Origin: Chrysogorgia sp. JL179-B06
Lineage: Eukaryota > Cnidaria > Anthozoa > Scleralcyonacea > Chrysogorgiidae
Reading direction: 5' to 3'
DNA: 64,000 bases
Assembly (NCBI GenBank): GCA_035772405.1
Contig: JAYKKM010000439.1
Coordinates: 7,855,501 to 7,919,500 of the forward strand
The notes below the pieces were generated by a model. It saw only the letters and a list, made by a program, of their open reading frames with translations. It ran no database searches and was not told the DNA's origin. Position 1 is the first letter of the stretch. The number at the start of each line of letters is the position of its first letter. Of this stretch, positions 56,382-64,000 are shown piece by piece. A program made the position numbers and the translations under genes.

Positions 56382-56837
56382 TTAAAAGAAATCACGTTGA
56401 TTAAGTCCTTTGGGAATAAAACAATCCAATTTATATGTCCAGAAGCCCTCACGTGTTGTGGGGTCATTGACATTAGTTTTATCAATAATGGTAACAGTTA
56501 AATCAGTAATACCCCCATGGTCTTCGCTAAAAAAATGAGCATACAGATGTTCGCCAGGAATGTTCCTTTGTCCCTTGCCATATCTACAAAGACTGCTTTT
56601 GTGGTTGTTAAATCTCTTACGAAACGTTGTAATGGTACTGCCAACATACTGCTTATTACATTTAGTACACGATATCAAGTACACGACACCGGAAGAGTCG
56701 CAATCAAAGGAATGATTAATGAAAAACGTTTGCTCGGATTCCATATCAGTAAATACTCGCCCAACTGAGACGAACTTACATATCTGACAACGGGCTTTAC
56801 CACAGGCATGCATACCCACCGGCCTCGAAGGCCACAC
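56382..56837 (-). pseudogene. Penelope GIY-YIG endonuclease segment, truncated
   Basis: The frame encodes CGKARCQICKFV (a Penelope cysteine pattern), then GVVYLISCTKCNKQYVGSTITTFRKRFNNH (the GIY-YIG core; shown as GVVYLISCTKC and QYVGSTITTFRKRF) and EHLYAHFFSEDHGG. It ends GLNQRDFF. The RT part that should precede it is absent and the N-terminal methionine is probably not a true start. No interruption is seen in what remains. Confidence 0.75.
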
Positions 56838-56845
56838 TACTGTTT

Positions 56846-57590
56846 ATTTGAAAATTTTAAACTTCCGTCATGTAGCGCGCGCTTCTTCACTCAGTGACAG
56901 ACATGTTAATTCGCTTCCATATCATTTTCTGCTCGGTAGATGAGCAATCTGAAAACATCATTCGATTCGCTATACAATGATGCGTATAATAACATGCAAT
57001 TCGCCCTTTCGATTTTCAAACTACTATTTATTTGAAAATTTTCAACTTCTGATGCAGCGCACGCTTCTTGACTCAGTCAGACATGTTAATTCGCTTCCAT
57101 ATCATTTTCTGCTCGGTAGATGAGCAATCTGAACACACCATTCGATTCGCTATACAATTATGCGTATAATAACATGCAATTCGCCCTTTCGATTTTCAAA
57201 CTACTATTTATTTGAAAATTTTCAACTTCTGATGCAGCGCACCGCCGCACGCTTCTTGACTCAGTGACAGACATGCTAATTCGCTTCGACCAGATCATTT
57301 TCTGCACGGTAGATAAGAAATCTGAACAGACCATTCGATTCCTTATATAATTCTGCGCATAATAACATGCAATTCGCCCTTTCAATTTTTAAAATACTAA
57401 TATTTTGACAATTTTAAACTTCCGTTATGTGGCGTGTGCTTATATTCTTGACTCAGTGATATTTACAAGCTAATTCGCTACCAGATTATTTCTGCTTGGT
57501 AGATGAGCAAGCTGCATGCACACATGCACATGGAATGCCAACATTTTATTTCTTATACAATTCTGTATACACCATCGCATGAAACATGGT
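56846..57590 (-). repeat. 180-bp satellite, left array
   Basis: Three and a half units of about 180 bp, each with TTCTTGACTCAG, GACATGTTAATTCGCTTCC, ATTTTCTGCTCGGTAGATGAG, ATAATAACATGCAATTCGCC. The last unit is shorter and diverged. A further copy lies at 59,970-60,260 in the same orientation; the inverted array is at 60,290-61,050. Confidence 0.85.
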
Positions 57591-57624
57591 GAAGTGCGTG
57601 CTTAATGAAATAAACAACTGTGAT

Positions 57625-58225
57625 GTAAACAACTGCTATCGTGAGAGTGGTGTTAATGCACAAAATACTCAACAATGATGCACCTAAAGCTATTATGGAG
57701 TTGTATCAAATTTCAGAAAACCAGGTTTACAATCTTCGAAGTAATAACAATATGCTAATGTTGTCAAAACCCAGGTCAAATACAATGAAACGCAGCTTTA
57801 GTTATGAAGCTGCCAAGATCTGGAATACTCTGCCATTACATCTTAAGAACACTTCCCTTACCATAAATGAATTTAAAACTAAACTTAGGGAGGTTTTCGA
57901 AGATGTAAACTGTACTATTTTAAATAACTTGAAGTACTAGAAACGATTTTTTCCCTTCCATTTTAACAATTTTAACAATTTTTAATAATTTTAACAAAGT
58001 TAGAATGTAAATAGTCTTTTATATTATTTAGATAATCTTAGTCGTAATTAAGTAAACTGTTTGTATTAGTTTTTGTAATAGTTAGTTCTACACGGCCCTA
58101 TGAAAATCAACGTTTTATAGTTTCTTTTTACTCTTAAATTTTATTGTATTTATAATTTACTCAAGTTGATAGGCTACCGTGTTTAAATATAGTTCAATAG
58201 TAATAATAATAATAATAGTCACTTG
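57625..58225 (+). mobile_element. LINE 3' fragment (CR1/L2-type)
   Basis: A coding tail (57,641-57,940) with KPRSNTMKRSFSYEAAKIWNTLPLHL, shown in parts as KPRSNTMKRSFSY and EAAKIWNTLPLHL, matches the C-terminal end of the LINE at 33,097. It is followed by a 3' untranslated region with CACGGCCCTATGAAAATC and GGCTACCGTGTTTAAA and a (TAA)n tail to 58,216. It is strongly 5'-truncated and the ATG at 57,641 is unlikely to be a real start. Confidence 0.75.
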
Positions 58226-58414
58226 AGGATGTTTTGCCCGTTTATCGGATTAGCACATTTAGGTGTTTGACAACACTAAAGATTAGTGTATTGCAATAGT
58301 TATATTTCTATGCTTTAATTCTTGACAGATGTGTTTCTCACGACAGTTAGTGCATAATTCAGTCGGTTTTCTTTGTTATTTATAGGTCTCCATTTGTAAT
58401 AGACACTCAAAGTT

Positions 58415-58435
58415 GGGGGGGGGGGGGGGGGGGGG
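58415..58435. repeat. Homopolymeric G tract (21 bp)
   Basis: An uninterrupted run of guanines followed by CTTTG. Its length may be uncertain in the assembly. Confidence 0.9.
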
Positions 58436-58478
58436 CTTTGATTATCTTCAGGGAATTGTGGGGGGAAATAAACAGAAT

Positions 58479-58586
58479 TTAATACCTCATTAAAGATTCA
58501 AGGTATCTAACTAGATAGTGACCTGAAAAACGAGGTCACTATAGAGTATAGATAGTTAGATACCTTGAATTTTTAATGAGATATTC
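58479..58586. repeat. Strong hairpin
   Basis: AGGTATCTAACTA (58,501) and GTGACCT close to it pair with AGGTCAC and TAGTTAGATACCT (58,551), and the outer ATTAAAGATTCA/TGAATTTTTAATG pair as well. The arms are about 48 bp with a short loop GAAAAACG. Confidence 0.75.
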
Positions 58587-58673
58587 GATTTCCTTACATA
58601 CAACACAAGTTCAAAGCAAAATAAACCAAAACCAAATATTCTACATCAAATTAAACGCAATTTTAAATCTCAC

Positions 58674-59140
58674 ACAACAAATCTGATACAACGTGTTGGG
58701 AGGATAAGGCTTTCCAGGGTTCTGTTTTTGTCTCACTTCCACGACAAATTTACTAAGCCAATAGTTCAGTTCGTCGTTCTCTTGCTTCAAGATATCCGCA
58801 TTTAAAACGTTGTATCGCTCATTTCTGCACATTGCCTTTCGCAAAGCAAACATTGCACTTCTTTCTCGACTTCTTTCACAGCCCAATCCGTCCAAGTTCG
58901 TAAACACCAGGCAGTGCTAACCCTTGTTTTCTCTGGTATTCTTTCTTCTTGCCTCTTTCGCAACTCCTCATACGGTAACCCAATATCCTTTCGAACTATA
59001 GTAGTTTCCTTCACTTGTTCTTGCGGCTCCTTCAAAAAGTTATCAACGCAGTCGGCAAAATTGAAATCTAAATCATCCCCAATATCCTTCATAAATGAAT
59101 TTTGCGTAATATAAATCTCCTCACTACTGTCACTGTCCAT
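58674..59140 (-). pseudogene. Gene fragment resembling ZMYM/QRICH1 or Crypton N-terminal region
   Basis: Starting at MDSDSSEE (59,140; the upstream ATG at 59,155 is also possible), an acidic N-terminus is followed by KTRVSTAWCLRTWTDWAV. After a frame change between about 58,830 and 58,870 come LKQENDELNYWLSKFVVEVRQK, shown here as LKQENDELNYW and LSKFVVEVRQK, and GKPYPPNTLYQICC. This is the pattern at the start of the region shared by ZMYM, QRICH1 and Crypton-derived proteins. A possible splice donor, GT|GTGAGA at 58,673, ends the exon. The family identification is from memory of motif style; the frameshift could be real or an assembly error. Confidence 0.5.
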
Positions 59141-59512
59141 CTTAACCAAACACAAGAAAAACTCATCAAAAAGCCAACAGTGTTATCACGCCTTATGCAA
59201 ATTTAGCCATTTATAAATTTTTCTTTGCATTTAAAATCGACAAATGCCGATTATCCTCTGGAATTCAGAATTGTTTTCGTCTTAGAACCTCCTTAATTAT
59301 GCACTAAGTCAGTTACGGCCCCAACCAACCCCTAAAAAACCGCCGGCTACGCACGCTAATTATTACATTGAGTCTGTTTCCTTTGATGTACCGCGGGATG
59401 TATGCGCCATACATCCCTATGCATACTAATAAGATAAGAAACGAAGAAAAAACTAGGAAAATCTTTGTCCAAAGTGGACAAAATCGATAAAACTTTGTTG
59501 GAAATCTCCTCA

Positions 59513-59640
59513 ATGTAATAATAAGTCAGATAAACACCTCGAACGTCGGGATTTATGCGATATACAGCCCTAGGACGCTACGCGTCCTTGGGGCTGTATG
59601 CCGCATAAATACCTCGTTCTCGGTGTTTATCTATTACTTA
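59513..59640. repeat. MITE-like hairpin
   Basis: AGTCAGATAAACACCTCG at 59,523 pairs with CGGTGTTTATCTATTACTT at 59,618. Inside, GATATACAGCCCTAGGACGC and GCGTCCTTGGGGCTGTATGC form the inner arms. No target duplication is clear. Confidence 0.65.
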
Positions 59641-59969
59641 GACAACAACTTAAACTTAGTTGAACAATACACTGGACATTGAACAAAAAACATAAGTGCA
59701 CCGATTTTCCTATTTGCCAGCTGCCAATTCGCTGCCAATTGGTATTTAGCTGCCAATGCAACAGCAATCTCTCACGTCTCTTGAAACAGTTCAGTCCAAC
59801 TTTACAAATAATCACTACCTATCAACTAGTGAAAATATTTGCATTCAAATTCAACTTCAAAAAACTACGTGTATCACACAAAAGAGCATTTTAAGAGCTA
59901 AGAAAGCTCCGATCACTATCCCCAAAATAAGAGTTACTTTAGTGGCATTAGAACAGCGATGATCCCAAT

Positions 59970-60260
59970 TCCAGGTAATTTTCTGCTCTGTAGATGAGCA
60001 ATTTGAACACATCATTCGATTCCTTATGCAATTCTGCGTATAATAACATGCAATTCTCCATTTCAATTTTCAAACTACTATTTATTTGAAATTGTTCAAC
60101 TTCCGTCATGTTGCGCGTGCTTCTTGACTCAGTGACAGACATGTTAATTCGCTTCCATATCATTCTCTGCTCGGTAGATGAGAAATCTGAACACACCATT
60201 CGATTCCTTATACAATTCTGCGTATGATAACATGCAATTCGCCCTTTCAATTTTAATAAA
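59970..60260 (-). repeat. 180-bp satellite, second part of the left-facing array
   Basis: Units in the same orientation as 56,846-57,590, with TAGATGAGCAATTTGAAC and GACATGTTAATTCGCTTCC. It ends at 60,260 near GGCATTCCATGAAG, where the orientation switches. Confidence 0.8.
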
Positions 60261-60289
60261 ATGTTGGCATTCCATGAAGCAGAAATAAT

Positions 60290-61050
60290 GTGGAAGCGAA
60301 TTAGCTTGTAAGTCACTGAGTCAAGAAGCGCACGCTACATGACGGAAGTTGAAAAATTTCCTATAAATAGTAGTTTGAAAATTCAAAGGGCGAATAGCAT
60401 GTTATTATACGCATAATTGTATAAGGAATCGAATGGTGTGTTCAGATTGCTCATCTACCGAGCAGAAAATGATATTATGGAAACGAATTAACATGTCTGT
60501 CACTGAGTCAAGAAGCGCGCGCTACATAACGGAAGTTGAAAAATTTCAAATAAATAGTAGTTTGAAAATTGAAAGGGCGAATTGTATGTTATTGTACGCA
60601 GAATTGTATGAGGAATCGAATGGTGTGTTCAGATTGCTCATCTACCGAGCAGAAAATGATATGGAAGCGAATTAACATGTCTGTCACTGAGTCAAGAAGC
60701 GCGCGCTACATAACGGAAGTTGAAAAAGTTCAAATAAATAGTAGTTTGAAAATTGAAAGGGCGAATTGCATGTTATTGTACGCATAATTGTATAAGGAAT
60801 CGAATGGTGTGTTCAGATTGCTCATCTACTGAGCAGAAAATGATATGGAAGCGAATTAACACTCCGTCTGTCACTGGGTCAACTAAGCGCGCGCTACATA
60901 ACGGAAGTTGAAAAAGTTCAAATAAATAGTAGTTTGAAAATTGAAAGGGCGAATTGCATGTTATTGTACGCAGAATTGTATGATGAATCGAATGGTGAGT
61001 TCAGATTGCTCATCTAAGCGAATTAACATGTCTGTCACTGAGTTGGCTGG
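60290..61050 (+). repeat. 180-bp satellite, inverted array
   Basis: Four units in the opposite direction to 56,846-57,590 (GGAATCGAATGGTGTGTTCAG, GACGGAAGTTGAAAAATTTC). Units have shared single-base differences and the last is cut at 61,020. Together with the arrays before it, it makes a large inverted structure with its centre near 60,270. Confidence 0.85.
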
Positions 61051-61139
61051 CGGATTAGTTGTTGCAAAAATGCCAAGTTTAAAAATAAATTATAAATTTG
61101 GTAAATAAAGGCGGAGAATGGTAGGCATCAGAAAAATCA

Positions 61140-62030
61140 AAACAACATAAAACATAGATATAAAAATAACCATGCGCTTTTTGATGCCGCCGATACTGAT
61201 GACATATTTTTGCAAGGCTCTCAGCGTGCGCTAATAAACCTTATGCGGCAAAATGACATGTTTCTGCATTGAATTTAAAACATTCATTTATATGATGGTT
61301 ACAGCAGTTAATATTACACGGTAAGGGGTTTTAAATTAATCCTAGAAACAACGTATGCCTGGATCCAGCGTATTAAATCGTCGGCACAGTTTATTAGATC
61401 ATGGTCATGGAATTATGGAAAGTGGACGTATTTTCAAGCCATTTCATATACGCTTGAGGCAGAGCTTATAATTAGGAAGTGTAGCGGCAGTAGGGGTGAC
61501 GCCTTTATAGTAATAACGTCAAACTTATGGAGTTATGGTGTTGAATAGTAAAACTTCGACTTTGGACCTTGGTTTTAAACGTCAAAGCTAGAGTCGAACT
61601 AAATTTGTAGCGGCGAGCATTGGTTGGTTTTGGTCTGGACTCTAGTTTATCTCAGGCAAATACACTACTAGAACTCAATGGAATGAGTAGGTCGTAATAA
61701 AAAAGTCGCAGTTGATACTTGATAACTTGGAGTCTTTTAACTGTTTTACTTCACCGCATGAGAAAAATGCAAACATAAAACATAGATAATAACCTTGGCC
61801 AAGGTATTCCATGCGGTAAAATGAGATGTTTCGGGATTGAATTTACCGTTTAAAACATTCATTTATATGATGGTTACACCAGTTAATATTACACAGTGTT
61901 TAATCCTACAAACAAAGTATGCCTGGATGCAGCGTATTAAATGTTTATATCGTCGGCACAGTTTATTAGATCATGGAAAGTGGACGTATTTTCAAGCCAT
62001 TTCATATACGTTTGAGGCACAGCTGTAGTG
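61140..62030. repeat. Direct duplication of about 200 bp
   Basis: 61,260-61,490 and 61,830-62,030 share long identical phrases, such as AAACATTCATTTATATGATGG (in two parts: AAACATTCATTT and ATATGATGG), GTCGGCACAGTTTATTAG, GTGGACGTATTTTCAAGCC and TATGCCTGGAT. AAACATAGATA also recurs before each copy (61,150 and 61,775). The intervening 340 bp are unrelated. Confidence 0.75.
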
Positions 62031-62136
62031 TTATATTACACTACGTTGCGTTACATTAACGTTAAAAATAATATTTATCGACCACGACCAACGACAGTTA
62101 CTCAAACTCTACCACACTGTGCGTGGTAACACAGTG

Positions 62137-62760
62137 TGATAAACGGTGAGCGGAAAAAATGACACCGGTAAAAATGTCACCGGAAGAAATGGCAACCGTA
62201 AAAATGGCACCGGAATAATGAGTGACACGGAAAAAATGGCACTACCCATGAAACTCAAACTGTCATTTTCGCTACACATTTTCGGCGAAAAACATACCAT
62301 TAAATGATTTATGCATACCTTTCAATTGTGAATTTCTATAGAATTAGCATCTCAATAAGTCATTGCCATTAATTTAGCAAATTCCAATATACTTGAGTCA
62401 TACAATTACGTGTTGCACTGAATACTGATGCTTTGAATGATACAATTATGTTGATACAATTATGCTGCACTGATACGTTGCACTGATGCTTTGAAAACAA
62501 CCAATGAAATACTAGGTTGCTATGATAATGATTTCTAGAAAGCTCATAAATACGATGAAAGTTTCATATGATTGAAACTTTATGATTGGAAGGTCGTTAG
62601 AGAGTTTTTGAGAGGTGTTGGAAGGAACCAGATTTCTATTTTAACATTATTTTGTCTTTTTAATTATTTAGTTTGGTTTATTTAGTGCCATTTTTACCGG
62701 TGTCATTTTCCCGGTGAGATTCACGGTGCCATTTTTTCTGGTGCCATTTTTTGCTAAATT
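62137..62760. repeat. Inverted repeat with short tandem motif ATGGCACCGG
   Basis: The left part carries five or so copies of AATGGCACCGGAAAA-type words (62,150-62,250); the right part carries the reverse complement, for example GTGCCATTTTTACCGG and GGTGCCATTTTTTCTGG (62,680-62,750). Between them are about 420 bp without coding sequence. This resembles a small foldback-type element. Confidence 0.65.
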
Positions 62761-63428
62761 GGTCAATAACATGAGTTACAGCGGGTCCTACTAAAGTAAA
62801 GATCGTCCGCGAACTTATAAAAAAAACTTATAAAAAAACTTATAAAAAAACGTTAGGCAACGCAAATAAGCTTTACTTTTACGCGTTTTACACGAATACT
62901 CTTGAACAGTAAGCGACGCCACGTTGTGAAATGGCGCGACCACCACCAACGCGATTTCAGTTAATCCCCTCAATTCTCAAATATATAATGTGCAGTGAGC
63001 AAGAGTTTTTGCACATGAGTGACTGACTAGAGAGTAGAGAAGAGTACATGGTATAGAATATGGTACATAATATATATGTGAATGATTAAAACCGATTTAC
63101 ACAGTGTAGTTTCATTTCATTGTTTATGCGCATTATAAATATTGACGATGTGGTGTAAAATGGCGTAAAAGCGAAGTGTATTAATTATTGGGTTTTTGTA
63201 TAGAGAGTTACCGGTAAGTCAGTAAAGGCAGTTAAACTAGGACAGGATTGACCGACGACGATACTCGCTAGTTCCAATATGCAGAACGTTAACACGGTGT
63301 TAAACATTGCTGATAAATACATTAAATAGTTTGTTAGAATGTTTTCCCAAAACAATAGAGAGTACGCAACAAAAATTAAAGCAACACAAATGTAATTTTA
63401 TGACGTTTATTCTGATTCATGTGCTCAC
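62761..63428. other. Stretch without recognisable genes
   Basis: AT-rich sequence with no open frame beyond about 40 residues and no repeat that I can identify. Confidence 0.5.
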
Positions 63429-63585
63429 CTAAATTACAAACTGGTTCATTCCAGGCTTCTTTAACTGTGAGGGACGCATGTCCTATTGTATAAGCTACCA
63501 ACGATATAATGCCAATCAAAACCGTGGTTTTTTTTGCTTCATGTTCTTGGCCAACATAGTCTCTCGCATGAGATTCACGATTATC
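63429..63585 (-). CDS. Possible host exon with a hydrophobic segment
   Basis: I do not recognise the gene. The frame encodes a charged start (DNRESHARDYVG), a likely membrane segment TTVLIGIISLVAYTIG and then EAWNEPVCNL, ending at a good splice donor G|GTGAGC at 63,428. A weak acceptor-like AATTAAG lies near 63,585. The possible partner exon is at 63,941. Intron and frame are compatible, but nothing confirms expression. Confidence 0.3.
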
Positions 63586-63940
63586 CTTAATTGTCAAATA
63601 CGTCAGGATTCACGATAATCGTGAATCTTAGGAGTGACGCATGCGTATAAAAGTCAATTACTATATCTCTCACTAGTCTATTAATCTAGCATGCCAATGG
63701 GAAGCAATCTGATTGGCTAACCCGAAACAAATTTTATCCTAACCCCCCGCCTAACGAGTTTTCTAACCCTAACGGGTGTTGGCCCATATTTCACAAACCT
63801 ATTAAGAAAATAGTATTGCACAGCTGTGTTTTGGCGCCATAAATAACTTAAAAGCTCATCCCATCTTTTTCCAATAACAGCTATTATGAAGCTATAAATG
63901 GATGTAAATTAAAAAGAACCTGGGTCCAGGAAATACTCAC

Positions 63941-64000
63941 ATTGTGCAACTTTGTTGGTATCAAAGACCAATCAATATCCACATCATAGCATTGCTGCGG
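63941..64000 (-). CDS. Possible host exon running off the right edge
   Basis: The minus-strand frame from 64,000 encodes CYDVDIDWSLIPTKLHN and ends at a strong donor AAT|GTGAGT at 63,940. The other two frames are stopped, so this frame is the only open one. With the frame above it would make an intron of about 355 bp. Partial: the rest of the gene lies beyond the window. Confidence 0.3.

Larger units (their letters stand above)
56180..56845 (-). mobile_element. Penelope-like element, 3' fragment of a second family
   Basis: Minus strand: GIY-YIG coding segment (56,837-56,382), a short 3' untranslated part, then a terminal hammerhead-type motif. It differs from the elements at 18.3-22.3 kb in sequence and in carrying a CGKARCQIC zinc-binding-type motif before the endonuclease. 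The RT portion is missing, as usual for 5'-truncated copies. Confidence 0.8.

Overview
This window reads as a repeat-dominated stretch of a metazoan nuclear genome. It is AT-rich, has spliced genes with GT-AG introns, long (AT)n tracts, and almost no host coding sequence. The mixture of transposable elements (Penelope-like elements with hammerhead ribozymes, CR1/L2-type LINEs, a Ty3/gypsy element, BEL/Pao, DIRS-like, PIF/Harbinger, foldback elements) suits a marine invertebrate, most likely a cnidarian. That placement is an inference from the element families; no host gene here fixes the species.

Layout. 1-2.64 kb: mostly anonymous DNA with one small secreted-peptide ORF (minus). 2.645-7.518 kb: a PIF/Harbinger DNA transposon with matching ends, a spliced SANT/Myb-like protein (plus) and a HARBI1-type transposase (minus, one frameshift). 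7.62-17.56 kb: one decayed CR1-like LINE (minus) into which two elements were inserted. One is a 6.8-kb foldback element (8,319-15,157) with minisatellite arms and a 9-bp target duplication. The other is a palindromic TTAA-type MITE (16,663-17,417). The foldback element itself contains a BEL/Pao fragment and a second palindrome. 17.8-23.54 kb: hammerhead-ribozyme repeats and (AT)n tracts surround two Penelope-like retroelements fused head-to-head as a 4-kb palindrome. 23.54-38.33 kb: a block that appears to interrupt the hammerhead repeat array. It holds a 115-bp satellite, a second foldback element (27,368-32,849) carrying a LINE and an 8-bp-TSD element, and a near full-length CR1/L2 LINE with an SGNH-esterase ORF1. 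38.455-45.611 kb: a recent Ty3/gypsy element with about 98% identical LTRs, a MYND-finger protease ORF and a canonical -1 slippery heptamer. 45.6-47.66 kb: a hammerhead-like variant, a small hairpin repeat and a DIRS-like fragment. 47.69-55.09 kb: a 7.4-kb satellite of about 202-bp units built from palindromes, with a 2,375-bp tandem duplication. 56-61 kb: a Penelope fragment with a coherent hammerhead motif, a LINE 3' end, a ZMYM/QRICH1-like gene fragment and a 180-bp repeat in inverted arrays. 61-64 kb: direct and inverted repeats, then two possible host exons at the right edge.

The most interesting system is the set of hammerhead-bearing repeats. Six complete type I hammerhead motifs lie on the minus strand in short repeat units; four of these units are tandem with a 280-288 bp period. 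They flank a Penelope-like element whose reverse transcriptase/GIY-YIG ORF is open in one copy. This is the arrangement expected of small circular-RNA retroelements (retrozymes) next to the machinery proposed to mobilise them. Most of the remaining content is nested parasites that can be ordered by their target-site duplications.
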